NCBI GenBank assembly: GCA_937899835.1
Contig: CALCCE010000010.1
Coordinates: 49,207 to 113,206 of the forward strand
From: an uncultured Flavobacteriales bacterium
GTDB taxonomy: Bacteria > Bacteroidota > Bacteroidia > Flavobacteriales_G > Salibacteraceae
DNA: 64,000 nt
Direction of reading: 5' to 3'
Shown here: positions 17,053-25,591 of the stretch, piece after piece
Numbering within the stretch: the stretch's first letter is position 1
How the letters are laid out: each line of letters begins with the position of its first letter
Notes under the pieces: model-generated
The model's database searches: none
What the model was told of the DNA's origin: nothing
The model's input: only the letters and a program-made list of their open reading frames with translations
Position numbers and translations under genes: made by a program

Positions 17053-17658
17053 TTAGCGCTTGGCCGTTATGGATACAGTCAGCAAAAAATCGTCGTCGAT
17101 GGTTTGATCGCCGAGGTTATCAAAGAACGACCCGGAACCATATCGAATGTTGTGTTGGGTACGATCGACTGCAAGGTCGGCAGTAGCGGTCACCATATCC
17201 TTTCCCATTTCTACTTTAGCCATAAAGGTCAATTCCTGGGTCATGCCTTTGATCTCCATTTTGCCCTTTAGCGAATGGGTGTATCCCTGGTCATTTTTCG
17301 ATGCAGGAGTTACCTTCGTGAGGGTAAAAGTAGCGGTTCCAAAATCAGAGATAGAAAAGAAATCGTCCGATTGGAGGTGCCCCAGCAATTTGGATTTCAT
17401 TTTACCTTTCAGGTCGGTGATCTCGATGGTATTCATATCGGCAACGAAGGTGCCGCCTACCAATTGATTGCCCTCCAGCATCAATTCTCCGGATTTTAAT
17501 TGCACCGAACCCTCATGTTGGCCCGTTACTTTTTTACCTGTCCACTGAATGGAACTCTGGGAGGTATCTACGCTGAGTTTGGTGGCTGCCGGACCAAACG
17601 CAACCAGTAAAAAACTGGCTATTGCCAGGAAAGAAGTGTAAGCAAAGTATTTCATCAT
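17053..17658 (-). CDS. YceI-family periplasmic lipid-binding protein
   Basis: A 201-residue protein of the YceI family, beta-barrel proteins that bind polyisoprenoid chains. Started at the first of two adjacent ATGs (17658/17655), it has a signal peptide (MMKYFAYTSFLAIASFLLVAFG). The mature part has the family opening LSVDTSQSSIQWTGKKVTGQHEGSVQLKSG, broken here for brevity at its middle, with the TG-(x)-H-x-G turn, and the closing NIRYGSGSFFDNLGDQTIDDDFLL. The longer frame from 17712 would cover an AT-rich palindrome and is unlikely. It is probably monocistronic and may be controlled through that palindrome. Confidence 0.9.
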   Translation of the reverse strand: MMKYFAYTSFLAIASFLLVAFGPAATKLSVDTSQSSIQWTGKKVTGQHEGSVQLKSGELMLEGNQLVGGTFVADMNTIEITDLKGKMKSKLLGHLQSDDFFSISDFGTATFTLTKVTPASKNDQGYTHSLKGKMEIKGMTQELTFMAKVEMGKDMVTATADLAVDRTQHNIRYGSGSFFDNLGDQTIDDDFLLTVSITAKR

Positions 17659-17678
17659 TTGTTGGTTTTGATTGGGCG

Positions 17679-17718
17679 TAAAATTATGTTTAAACAATAT
17701 ATGTATATACACATATAT
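17679..17718 (-). promoter_or_regulatory. Putative YceI promoter with 22-bp palindromic operator
   Basis: On the minus strand a TAATTTTA -7-like element (17679-17686) lies about 20 bases before the start. Around the -33 position is the inverted repeat ATATATGT / ACATATAT (17697-17704 and 17711-17718) with a 6-base spacer, a layout expected for a repressor dimer site. AT-rich composition makes a chance palindrome possible. Confidence 0.4.
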
Positions 17719-17793
17719 AAGAATTTTTTACTTTTTTAACAACAATTGGTGAGGGTAGATGCCAATGAATGGGGTTGAGGTACGACCACTTGC

Positions 17794-17801
17794 TATATTT
17801 G
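17794..17801 (+). promoter_or_regulatory. Leaderless-type -7 element of the MutS-like gene
   Basis: TATATTTG ends 5 bases before the GTG at 17807, with a TTG 16 bases upstream (17775-17777). The position argues for that GTG as the true start. Confidence 0.65.
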
Positions 17802-17806
17802 CCGTC

Positions 17807-19609
17807 GTGGAAAAAGAAAATCCAGCAGCAATCTATGCCAGCCGCGCAACTCAATTTGAGGGGGATGCCGAACGTGCCAAGGAAAAGGTGAAGCTGCTCA
17901 CCTGGTTGCGGTTAATGGCTTTTGTGGGTGCCCTTGCCGGCCCTTATTGGTTGTATGATTACTCTGGGAAAATGGCATTTGCCTCAGGCTTGGTGTTCTT
18001 TTCCGTTTTTCTTTGGTTGGTACGGCTACACCAGCGACAAAACCGCCATTTGTCTTATTTAAAGGCATTGGTGGCCGTCAATCAGGAAGAGCAAAAAGTA
18101 CTGAAAGGAGACTACACACATAACTCCACCGGCGAAGCGTATTGGGAAGCCAATCACCATTTTGCCCACGATCTCGACCTGTTTGGAGACGGTTCACTGT
18201 TCCAATACCTGGACCGTACGGCGAGTTTATTGGGAGCTACCCGTTTGGCACATCGGTTGAAAACACCGTGGCAAACACCTGATAAAATAAAGTCGCAGCA
18301 AGTAGCGGTTCGTGAGTTGGCAGCATCCCTCGATTTTCGCCAGGAATTTTTGGCCCGTGGCCGTTTAGCACAAGAAAAACCAGATGACCATCAACAATTG
18401 GTGGATTGGTGTGCCGACGATCGTGAAGTGGCAGCTGGAACCATTTATGCCGGCTTGTTGGTGCTCGTACCCGTAGCAGCGTTGATTTGTCTCGTTGCCG
18501 TAATTGCCGGTTGGTTGCCCGAAATTTCGATATTCTATTTCATCCTTTTTCCCTTGGGAATTACTGGTCTTCACGTTCGCACCATCAACCGCATGTACTT
18601 GCGCACCCACAACATGATGGCCTTGCTACAGAAATATGCTACCCTGCTTTCATTAATTGAAAAACAAATATTCGAAAGCCAAGACCTCTCCAACTTGCAG
18701 GTTTTGCTGAAAGCCGATGCTGCCCCGGCAGGGGCCACTATTAAGGCTTTGAGTGACTACCTTTCGTCGTTGGACAACCGCAACAACTTTATTGGCGCCA
18801 TCCTACTCAACGGATTTTTGTTGTGGGACATTCGCTACACCCGAAAGGTACAGGCCTGGCGCAAGGTCCATGGCAAGCATTTGTTGCAGTGGTTGGACGT
18901 GTTGTGGGAATTGGATGCGCTCAGCAGTCTGGCGAACTATGCCTACAACCGTCAAGATGCTATTTATCCGAAAATAGAAGCCCTCCGAACTCCCATAGAA
19001 GCCCACGGTTTGGGGCACCCACTTTTGATCACAAACCAACGGGTTGACAACGATTTCAGCCTGGACTACAGGGGGAAATTTGTGATCCTCACCGGTGCCA
19101 ATATGGCTGGTAAAAGTACTTTTCTGCGAACGGTAGGTGTAAATCTTATCTTGGGCATGATGGGTGCTCCCATCATTGCCCAAAGCGCCTCATTAGCTCC
19201 GGTGGCTTTGTTCAGCAGCATGCGCACCACCGATTCTCTGCAAGACAATGCCTCGTATTTCTATGCTGAACTTAGCCGTTTGCAGCAAATGTTATCGGTG
19301 GTTGGCCAGGGTTTTCCAGTCTTCATTATCCTCGACGAAATTTTAAAAGGCACCAACTCCAAAGACAAAGAACAGGGGTCTAAAAAACTGGTGCGCAAAT
19401 TGGTGGAACTGGGAGGAGGAGGCATTGTTGCCACGCATGATTTAGCCCTTTGCCAACTTGCCACTGAACTCCCCGGAAAAATTGAAAATGCCTGTTTCGA
19501 AGTAGACATCACCAACGATGGGTTGCAATTCGATTACAAGATGCGGCCCGGAGTGTGTCAAAACATGAATGCTTCTTACCTCATGAAAGAAATGGGACTC
19601 ATTGACTGA
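17807..19609 (+). CDS. Membrane-anchored MutS-like ATPase
   Basis: A 600-residue MutS-related protein. It keeps the C-terminal ABC-type ATPase with Walker A GANMAGKST (430-438), Walker B ending D510-E511 (FIILDE), the KGTNSKDK segment and ATHDLALC. It has only a clamp-like middle region and lacks the N-terminal mismatch-recognition domain. Hydrophobic segments at about 32-70 and 205-250 suggest membrane attachment, which classical MutS lacks. Proteins of this build are widespread in Bacteroidota, but their role in repair, recombination or elsewhere is unknown to me. The GTG at 17807 is preferred over the in-frame ATG at 17759 because the promoter lies between them. Confidence 0.85.
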   Translation: MEKENPAAIYASRATQFEGDAERAKEKVKLLTWLRLMAFVGALAGPYWLYDYSGKMAFASGLVFFSVFLWLVRLHQRQNRHLSYLKALVAVNQEEQKVLKGDYTHNSTGEAYWEANHHFAHDLDLFGDGSLFQYLDRTASLLGATRLAHRLKTPWQTPDKIKSQQVAVRELAASLDFRQEFLARGRLAQEKPDDHQQLVDWCADDREVAAGTIYAGLLVLVPVAALICLVAVIAGWLPEISIFYFILFPLGITGLHVRTINRMYLRTHNMMALLQKYATLLSLIEKQIFESQDLSNLQVLLKADAAPAGATIKALSDYLSSLDNRNNFIGAILLNGFLLWDIRYTRKVQAWRKVHGKHLLQWLDVLWELDALSSLANYAYNRQDAIYPKIEALRTPIEAHGLGHPLLITNQRVDNDFSLDYRGKFVILTGANMAGKSTFLRTVGVNLILGMMGAPIIAQSASLAPVALFSSMRTTDSLQDNASYFYAELSRLQQMLSVVGQGFPVFIILDEILKGTNSKDKEQGSKKLVRKLVELGGGGIVATHDLALCQLATELPGKIENACFEVDITNDGLQFDYKMRPGVCQNMNASYLMKEMGLID

Positions 19610-19624
19610 CGATGTTCTAACTTT

Positions 19625-19632
19625 TATCTTTG
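19625..19632 (+). promoter_or_regulatory. -7 element of the next gene
   Basis: TATCTTTG, 25 bases before the GTG at 19658 and just after the MutS-like stop. Confidence 0.5.
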
Positions 19633-19657
19633 GGGTATTCTCAAATACCGAACTGCT

Positions 19658-20302
19658 GTGATTTTCAACTTCATCATCTTAACCATTTCCATTGTGCTGG
19701 CCATCGTATTGGTTTTGGCCGGACTGTTTGCTAAAAAGCGGATGCTTTGGTTGTCAGGCATTGGCTTTGTAGTGGTAGCCGTAGTATTCGGAGCGCTGCT
19801 GTTGGCCCAAACGGTAGAAAAGGCCCAACAACTTGCAGCTGAAACTTCAGCAGTATTTTCTAAAAAAACAGATGGTGCCGTAGAAATGAGCGGAGAACTG
19901 ATTGGCGAAGGGTTTGGAAAGTTCGTAAACGGATTATCAAAGGGCCTGGACAATACGGTAGACGCGGTGAAAGTGGCTCCCCATGATGACTTGATTGAAA
20001 AAGGGCTAAAATTTCAGGTGGCCGAAAGTTACAATGGCGAACAGTGGAACGACAATTTGTTGGTGGTGTACGTTATATACGAGAAAGATTTTGCCGGAAC
20101 CTTGCAAATGAAACTCTACAATCACCAAAACCAGGAAATTGGTCGAACCAAAATTTGGGTAGAAAACGGTGCCGGCGAAGCAGAATACCTCGAATTTCAA
20201 TTCAATAAATACACCGATTACCTGCAAGGTGGTTACGCCACACTGGTTGAAGTAGACGATCCGAAACCAACGGAGACCAAGAACAGCGATAACGCGGAAT
20301 AA
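19658..20302 (+). CDS. Two-helix membrane protein, unknown
   Basis: A 214-residue protein starting at GTG. Two hydrophobic helices (about 2-22 and 29-51) form a hairpin. They are followed by an amphipathic region (about 55-105) and a C-terminal beta-rich domain (about 110-200) containing the WNDNLLVVYVIYEKDF and YADYL-like strands. The C-terminal domain is likely cytoplasmic, since both helices return the chain to that side. I do not recognise the family. It stands on the same strand as the YiiX-like gene, 47 bases upstream of it. Confidence 0.65.
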   Translation: MIFNFIILTISIVLAIVLVLAGLFAKKRMLWLSGIGFVVVAVVFGALLLAQTVEKAQQLAAETSAVFSKKTDGAVEMSGELIGEGFGKFVNGLSKGLDNTVDAVKVAPHDDLIEKGLKFQVAESYNGEQWNDNLLVVYVIYEKDFAGTLQMKLYNHQNQEIGRTKIWVENGAGEAEYLEFQFNKYTDYLQGGYATLVEVDDPKPTETKNSDNAE

Positions 20303-20349
20303 TGCAATACATTCTCCGGTATCGAGTTTTAAGGGCAAACCGCTAAGCC

Positions 20350-20967
20350 ATGAAGTCCAGCTCGCTACTGTTGTTCCTGTATCTTCTTCCTATTCTTTTA
20401 GTTGCGCAAGCCTATCAAGGGTTCTCGGAAGGCGACATCATTTTTCAAACCTCCAATTCCAGTCAAAGTCAGGCCATACAATTGGCTACCGGGTCTCAGT
20501 GGTCACACGTTGGTATGCTCATGCAAAACCAACCAGGAGAATGGGTGGTCTGGGAAGCGGTTCAACCCGTGAAGGTTACACCTGTAGCGGCTTTTATCGC
20601 GCGTAGAGCAGGGAAGGAGTTTCAAGTAATGCGCTTAAAAGAAAATGGCCTTTCTACCGAAAACTTATCCCGGATGCGGCAGCTGTTTAACAATTGGAAA
20701 GGGCTGGATTACGACTGGAAATTCAATTGGTCAGATCAGCAATTTTATTGTTCAGAGCTGGTTTGGAAGCTGTATAAACGGGCAGCAGGCATTGAGTTGG
20801 GAGCACCACAACCCTTGAAAAACTACAACTTAGCCGATCCAAGAGTGAAAGCTATTGCCGAAAAACGCTGGGGCGAATTGCCCCTGAATGAGTTGATGGT
20901 GGCGCCATCCACGATATTTGAATCCAAGCTGTTAAAAGAGGTCTCCATAACGGTATTGACCAACTGA
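20350..20967 (+). CDS. YiiX/YebB-like NlpC/P60-superfamily hydrolase
   Basis: A 205-residue exported protein (signal peptide about 1-20). The permuted NlpC/P60 fold of the YiiX type is shown by GDIIFQTSNSSQ at about 28, the catalytic-His strand QWSHVGML at about 54 and the catalytic-Cys helix FYCSELVWKLYKRAAG at about 135. In this family the His precedes the Cys. Members hydrolyse amide or thioester bonds in cell-wall or lipid substrates; the exact substrate here is unknown. The gene has no obvious promoter of its own. Confidence 0.87.
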   Translation: MKSSSLLLFLYLLPILLVAQAYQGFSEGDIIFQTSNSSQSQAIQLATGSQWSHVGMLMQNQPGEWVVWEAVQPVKVTPVAAFIARRAGKEFQVMRLKENGLSTENLSRMRQLFNNWKGLDYDWKFNWSDQQFYCSELVWKLYKRAAGIELGAPQPLKNYNLADPRVKAIAEKRWGELPLNELMVAPSTIFESKLLKEVSITVLTN

Positions 20968-20998
20968 GCTTACAACCCTTTATCTGCGAAGCATCCCT

Positions 20999-21006
20999 TA
21001 TTTTTG
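20999..21006 (+). promoter_or_regulatory. Leaderless-type -7 element of the cupin gene
   Basis: TATTTTTG ends 4 bases before the ATG at 21011. Confidence 0.55.
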
Positions 21007-21010
21007 GAAG

Positions 21011-21535
21011 ATGGATGAAACGCAGAAACAAGCCCACTTTTGGGTCGATCAATTCCAATTGCAACCGCACCCTGAAGGAGGGTTTTACAAAGAGACTTAC
21101 CGCAGCTCAGAGTCTGTTCAGGTGGAGGCGCTTCCCCAACGTTTTACTGGTTCACGCTCCATTGCCACGGGCATTTATTACCTTTTAGAAAGCGGACAAT
21201 TTTCTGCTTTCCATCGTATCCGCTCCGATGAAATGTGGCATTTCTACGCGGGGCATGAGCTTACCATTTACGTGTTGTTACCTGATGGCCAACTGACCGC
21301 TATTCGTTTGGGAGCCGATCCTATCAAAGGCCAGGTATTTCAAGCGGTGGTTCCGGCGGGTTGCTGGTTTGCCTCCCGGGTAGAGCCGGGGCAAAGCTAT
21401 GCACTGGTAGGTTGCACAGTGGCTCCGGGATTCGATTTCGCAGATTTTGAAATGGCGGAGCGCCAGGACTTGATCCAAACCTTTCCACAACACCAACAAT
21501 TGATAACCGAACTCACCCGCGAGGGTGAAGTTTAA
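21011..21535 (+). CDS. DUF985 cupin-fold protein
   Basis: A 174-residue cytoplasmic protein of the DUF985 (cupin_5) family. Diagnostic are LQPHPEGGFYKETYRS at about 17, GIYYLLESGQFSAFHRIRSDEMWHFY at about 55, where the H-x-(5)-E-x-x-H-like set may bind a metal, and VVPAGCWFASRV at about 117. The family resembles the cupin of an ancient sugar epimerase group, but a reaction is not established. It is followed after 12 bases by a thioredoxin-fold protein, so the two are probably one transcript. Confidence 0.88.
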   Translation: MDETQKQAHFWVDQFQLQPHPEGGFYKETYRSSESVQVEALPQRFTGSRSIATGIYYLLESGQFSAFHRIRSDEMWHFYAGHELTIYVLLPDGQLTAIRLGADPIKGQVFQAVVPAGCWFASRVEPGQSYALVGCTVAPGFDFADFEMAERQDLIQTFPQHQQLITELTREGEV

Positions 21536-21547
21536 AATACCGTTCCA

Positions 21548-22105
21548 ATGGCATTAACACCAACCACTCAAATTCCACTTGGCTTTGAAGCGCCTGATTT
21601 CAAACTCCCCGATACCGTTACTGGAAATCACTACTCTTTTCACGATTTGAAAGGAGAGAAAGGTACTTTGGTCCTATTCATTTGCAACCATTGTCCGTAC
21701 GTCATTCATGTGCAGGAGGAACTGCTCCGAATTGCTAAAGATTACCAACCGAAAGGCATTGGTGTGGTGGCAATAAGTTCCAACGATGTGGTGAACTATC
21801 CGGCAGACCATCCGGATAAGATGAAGGAATTGGCTGAATCACTGGGGTTTACCTTTCCCTATTTGTACGATGAAACCCAGGATGTGGCCCGGGCCTACGA
21901 TGCAGCTTGTACGCCAGATATTAGCCTTTTTGATGCGAAAAACAAGTGTGTCTATCGTGGGCAACTGGATGGTAGCCGACCGGGAAATGGTGTACCCAAT
22001 GATGGAGCAGACCTTCGAAAAGCCATGGACGCTATGCTGGCCGGAATTTCTATTCCTGAGCCACAATTGCCCTCGGTGGGCTGTAACATCAAGTGGAAAA
22101 GTTAG
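21548..22105 (+). CDS. Thioredoxin-fold (AhpC/TSA-like) protein
   Basis: A 185-residue cytoplasmic protein with the peroxiredoxin/TlpA-like fold. It opens with APDFKLPDTVTG, then FICNHCPYVIHVQEEL, giving an NHCPY active-site Cys in place of the CxxC of TlpA or the PxxxTxxC of peroxiredoxins. It continues through VAISSNDVVNYPADHPDKM and the cis-Pro region ACTPDISLF. The Cys-Pro-Tyr arrangement is typical of a conserved single-Cys subfamily found near DUF985 and other stress genes. A terminator follows immediately. Confidence 0.87.
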   Translation: MALTPTTQIPLGFEAPDFKLPDTVTGNHYSFHDLKGEKGTLVLFICNHCPYVIHVQEELLRIAKDYQPKGIGVVAISSNDVVNYPADHPDKMKELAESLGFTFPYLYDETQDVARAYDAACTPDISLFDAKNKCVYRGQLDGSRPGNGVPNDGADLRKAMDAMLAGISIPEPQLPSVGCNIKWKS

Positions 22106-22112
22106 TACAAAC

Positions 22113-22140
22113 AAAAACCGCCTCTGGAGAGGCGGTTTTT
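22113..22140 (+). terminator. Rho-independent terminator of the cupin-thioredoxin run
   Basis: AAAAACCGCCTC and GAGGCGGTTTTT pair perfectly around a 4-base loop, 8 bases after the stop. The A and T runs make it usable in both directions. Confidence 0.9.
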
Positions 22141-22243
22141 GCTGAATCGACATTCTGTGTACAGGTTCGTAAACCCCTTACATCAAATCTACATCTACCA
22201 AACATCCTTCCATTGAAAAGGTTTACAGCGGGTGAAAAAAAAG

Positions 22244-22897
22244 TCAATTTTTTTTCAAATCATCTTCTGAAGGCAGTTCAGGCGGCTTTATTTCTTTCCA
22301 ATCATCAAGTAGGTTGGGTGTTGGGGTGGTGGAATCGAAAGGTTGCAATCGTTGTTGGGAGGGTTGCCAAAGCAACAAAACATCAAATAAGAAGTGAGCG
22401 GTGATGGCGGTGAACGGACCTACCTGCTCGAACAAGTAGCCCAACAACGCAATGAAAAATACCATGATGCCCCCATACACCGAAATCCTCCAATCCAGGG
22501 GATTGAGGTACCCGTGAATGGCTACAAAAACAATTGCGGTGAGCCAAATACCCAACCAAGGTTGAACCGCTCCTCTAAAAAGGCATTCTTCACCAAAACC
22601 TGCACAAAAAGATAGAAATAGCACCTCTGCCTTTCTCAGCCGTAATTGGCGGATCATACTGAGGTATTCTACCCGAACAGCCGCCATAAATCGAGCGGCA
22701 ATGATCCATTTGGCCAGCATACCACCTGCCCATCCTACTACAGCTCCGAGCACAATTTGCCAGTACCAAGCCCAACCTTGATGGAGCAGATCGAGCAACG
22801 ATCGGTCTTGTGTCCATTGCAGGATGAGTTCTCCAAGGCCGGTAAATCCAAGTAGTGTGACCCAACATAACAAATTTATTAGCCTGCGATTGGGCAT
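22244..22897 (-). CDS. CPBP-family intramembrane metalloprotease
   Basis: A 217-residue membrane protein of the CPBP (Rce1-like, type II CAAX protease) family. Motif 1 is FGEECLFRG (E-E-x-x-x-R), motif 2 is FVAIHGYLN with its conserved His, and motif 3 is ITAHFLFD with the second His. About six membrane helices are seen. An upstream in-frame ATG at 22954 abuts the T-run of the neighbouring terminator, so the ATG at 22897 is preferred. A degenerate -7-like octamer lies 4 bases in front of it. Bacterial CPBP proteins act in membrane proteolysis or peptide maturation; no partner peptide is seen here. Confidence 0.85.
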   Translation of the reverse strand: MPNRRLINLLCWVTLLGFTGLGELILQWTQDRSLLDLLHQGWAWYWQIVLGAVVGWAGGMLAKWIIAARFMAAVRVEYLSMIRQLRLRKAEVLFLSFCAGFGEECLFRGAVQPWLGIWLTAIVFVAIHGYLNPLDWRISVYGGIMVFFIALLGYLFEQVGPFTAITAHFLFDVLLLWQPSQQRLQPFDSTTPTPNLLDDWKEIKPPELPSEDDLKKN

Positions 22898-22954
22898 GTA
22901 GTAAAGGTCTGGATTCCACTTTGAATGACCATAGCGGGGGCTTCTCGCAACCAT

Positions 22955-22981
22955 AAAAAAAGAGGCCCGAGAGCCTCTTTT
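22955..22981 (-). terminator. Terminator of the SRPBCC gene
   Basis: AAAAGAGGC (22958-22966) pairs with GCCTCTTTT (22973-22981) over 9 bp. On the minus strand it ends in seven T residues and lies 23 bases after the SRPBCC stop. Confidence 0.9.
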
Positions 22982-23003
22982 ACATCGTTTAAGCTGTTCC
23001 GAT

Positions 23004-23996
23004 TTAAATGGGGAAATATAGATCCGTTTCCACTTTAGACTGATCTTTTTCCTCCATTGGGTCGGTTACGTAAATCTCCCAGGAAGGGCCACTCAGTTCA
23101 ATGCCTTTTCGTTGAAGGTCGGCAAATAGCATTTCGTAGGTGGGTTCCATAGCGTCATAGGCACCATAGTAGCGGTACATCATTGCTTTTTGAGCCGGTA
23201 TTTGACACATGTTCATGCCTTCGCCTACTGCAATACTATCTGCCACAGGTATGGCCAACTCCAGGTCGATAAAGTTATTTTTTGGATCCCAGCCATGGTT
23301 CACGCAAAGTGGCTTATCGGCAATCTCGATATTATTTTCCGACAAGAAAGTGGCAATTTTACCGTAGCATTTTCCATGAATGGTAGCCATTTCGTCTATT
23401 GAGATGGTATCTCTGATGGCAATCGCCCATCGGGGAGCATCTATGGTGACTTCTTCCCAACTGATGGATGGCTTTTTCTCAGCAATTTCTTTTATCGCAG
23501 CCAATCCCATGTCATAAGATTTTTCCACCGTGCCCTGCATGAGGGCTACCAAAGGACGAAAAGGCAACATGGCGGGAGCACCGTTCATGCTCCAAGTAAC
23601 TTTCGTGCCTCCTTCAACTTCTTCGAAAGTCCAGGTAGCAAAATTGTCTCCCGGCCAATCGGAAAAATTGAGTTTGGTAACGATCTTTTCATTCTTCACC
23701 ATTTCAGTAATGGTTTGCAGGCCATCACCACTTTCGGTACTGGTCCATTTCATCACCGTATTGGGACCTAAGTCGGAATGCTCATAAGCGTTTACAATGG
23801 TAGGGTCCATTTTTATCCATGGGCTCCAGGCTTCCCATTTTTCAAAATTGGCTACCTCTTCGTAGATCGCATCGGGTGAAGCGCTCATCACCAAAGACCG
23901 TTCGAATTTCATGCGGTCTGGAAAAAACAAACTCGCTACTACCACGAGCACAATCAAACCCAAGAGGCTGATTCCAAGTATTTTTACAATTTTCAT
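23004..23996 (-). CDS. SRPBCC domain fused to a GyrI-like ligand-binding domain
   Basis: A 330-residue protein with an N-terminal membrane helix (about 5-25). The SRPBCC/polyketide-cyclase-like domain (about 30-170) contains SASPDAIYEEVANFEKWEAWSPW and WTFEEVEGGTKVTW. The C-terminal GyrI-like/AraC effector-binding domain (about 175-328) contains IHGKCYGKIATFL and closes with WEIYVTDP. Both folds bind small hydrophobic ligands. The order is common in Bacteroidota, but the ligand is unknown. The helix suggests that the domains are tethered to the inner membrane. A TAGTTTTA element about 27 bases before the ATG may be the promoter. Confidence 0.85.
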   Translation of the reverse strand: MKIVKILGISLLGLIVLVVVASLFFPDRMKFERSLVMSASPDAIYEEVANFEKWEAWSPWIKMDPTIVNAYEHSDLGPNTVMKWTSTESGDGLQTITEMVKNEKIVTKLNFSDWPGDNFATWTFEEVEGGTKVTWSMNGAPAMLPFRPLVALMQGTVEKSYDMGLAAIKEIAEKKPSISWEEVTIDAPRWAIAIRDTISIDEMATIHGKCYGKIATFLSENNIEIADKPLCVNHGWDPKNNFIDLELAIPVADSIAVGEGMNMCQIPAQKAMMYRYYGAYDAMEPTYEMLFADLQRKGIELSGPSWEIYVTDPMEEKDQSKVETDLYFPI

Positions 23997-24047
23997 CGAT
24001 TCAGATTTAAAACTACTAATGCTTGATAATCAAATGTATAAGATTGT

Positions 24048-24236
24048 TTAGAAATTAAAAAGGGCAGCAAATACCTTGGAGAAGAGCAAGCCTATTCCGG
24101 TCACTCCAATACTTGCCATAATGAGCATTCGCCAAAAATTACCGTACCCACGCCGGGTATTTACCTTGGCAATGACGTAGCTGATTGCGGCAACAACCAG
24201 CCAGAAATAAATCCATTCACTTCCGTGGAAAGGCAT
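24048..24236 (-). CDS. Small two-helix membrane protein
   Basis: A 62-residue protein with two hydrophobic helices (about 8-23 and 37-58) separated by a basic loop (KVNTRRGYGNFWR). The codon pattern and the clean helix-loop-helix layout support it as a real gene; a TACTTTTA -7-like element lies about 25 bases upstream. Function unknown. Confidence 0.6.
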   Translation of the reverse strand: MPFHGSEWIYFWLVVAAISYVIAKVNTRRGYGNFWRMLIMASIGVTGIGLLFSKVFAALFNF

Positions 24237-24442
24237 AAGGCCTCTTTTTAAAAACCGGGGTAAAAGTAGGTCAAAAAAGAAACCGGAAAATTTCTTTTTG
24301 GCGGCTCAATAATTACCTCAAGTGACCGTTTTTGCTCTCATATTCCATGCGCATCGCCAAATAAACCAGGAATTTTTGGTGTTTTATGTATTTTAGCGGT
24401 TCTGTTTAAAGGACCGAAAATAGCCTTACCTGCGCCAGAACC

Positions 24443-25579
24443 ATGTTGCCCGTTTCAAAATTGAAGCATTTTATTCTCGTTATCGGAATTGTCCTTGGCG
24501 TGCTGCTTTCATGGCAAGTACCCGCTGTATCGATTAAAAATGTGGAGAATGGTTCCAACCGCGATACCGTTCAGGCAATTGTGACTTATGGCTCCAGTTT
24601 TCTTTTTGATGCCATAGAAGACCTAAGTAAGGAGGCCATATTGGCTTACCGTGATTCGTTGATTTGTATGGGAAGTCCCTACGATCAACTGGTACCACAG
24701 GTAGACCTCTTTCTTAGTATCGAACAAATGGAGGAAGAGCAGGTAGTAGAACTGATTGATTCTTTGTTCACGCTCGATCGGGTTCCCTACGCCTTGGTAA
24801 ATGAGATCAACCGCTACATTGCCAACCGGCCACCATTACCCAAATACGGTCCATTTGCTTACGTAGATACGTGCGAGTTGCCGGCCGATTGTTTTTATCC
24901 GGCCTGGGACACGCAACTGCCCAATCCATATTCCACGAAAATTACGGATAGTGACACGGCCTTTGAGTTGTTGTTGCAAGGCACCGAGCGCTTGGGGCAA
25001 TTCTGCATGCCCGTAGACGATGTGTTGACCTCTCCTTTCGGCTGGCGAAACGGTAGAATGCACAACGGCATCGACATCGATCTTCAAGTATGGGATACGG
25101 TGGTAGCAGCTTTTCCAGGAATGGTTCGAGTCGCGAAATATTACGGCGGCTACGGTCGCTTAGTGGTGATCCGCCACTACAATGGATTGGAAACCACTTA
25201 CGCTCATTTACACCGGATCAAGGTGGAACCGGGCGATGTAGTAGAGGCAGGACAGTTGATCGGCCTTGGGGGCAGTTCGGGAAAATCTACCGGCAGCCAC
25301 TTGCACTTTGAGGCCCGCTTTAAAGGTGTGGCGCTCAACCCCCTATCCTTCATCGACTTCAAAGAACGCGCTTTGCTCAACGATACTTTGGTGATCCGCA
25401 AAACCAAAACGGGTTTTGTTGCCTACCCTAAGGGCACGCTTTTTCATACTGTAAAGCGAGGTGATTGTTTGTATGATATTGCACAACGCTACGGAACCAC
25501 TACCTATGCTTTGGCTAAAATCAATGGGATCCGTAGAAACAGCAAGTTGTGGGTAGGGCAGCGCCTACGGGTAATTTAA
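24443..25579 (+). CDS. M23 peptidase with C-terminal LysM, cell-wall hydrolase
   Basis: A 378-residue exported protein (N-terminal hydrophobic segment about 8-28) with a LytM/M23 zinc endopeptidase domain (about 195-310) and a LysM peptidoglycan-binding domain (about 331-378, HTVKRGDCLYDIAQRYG). The zinc ligands are in place: H207 and D211 in MHNGIDID, and H288 of HLHFE, with H286 as the catalytic His. It should therefore be an active endopeptidase on peptide cross-links, unlike degenerate EnvC/NlpD activators. The 165 residues before the domain are helical and of unknown fold. The next gene begins after 12 bases. Confidence 0.93.
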   Translation: MLPVSKLKHFILVIGIVLGVLLSWQVPAVSIKNVENGSNRDTVQAIVTYGSSFLFDAIEDLSKEAILAYRDSLICMGSPYDQLVPQVDLFLSIEQMEEEQVVELIDSLFTLDRVPYALVNEINRYIANRPPLPKYGPFAYVDTCELPADCFYPAWDTQLPNPYSTKITDSDTAFELLLQGTERLGQFCMPVDDVLTSPFGWRNGRMHNGIDIDLQVWDTVVAAFPGMVRVAKYYGGYGRLVVIRHYNGLETTYAHLHRIKVEPGDVVEAGQLIGLGGSSGKSTGSHLHFEARFKGVALNPLSFIDFKERALLNDTLVIRKTKTGFVAYPKGTLFHTVKRGDCLYDIAQRYGTTTYALAKINGIRRNSKLWVGQRLRVI

Positions 25580-25591
25580 GGAAAGCAGGTG

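Noticed and set aside
22898..22954. Upstream start of the CPBP gene at 22954
   Set aside because: The ATG directly follows the T-run of the upstream terminator, so the transcript is unlikely to include it; 22897 gives a normal membrane start.
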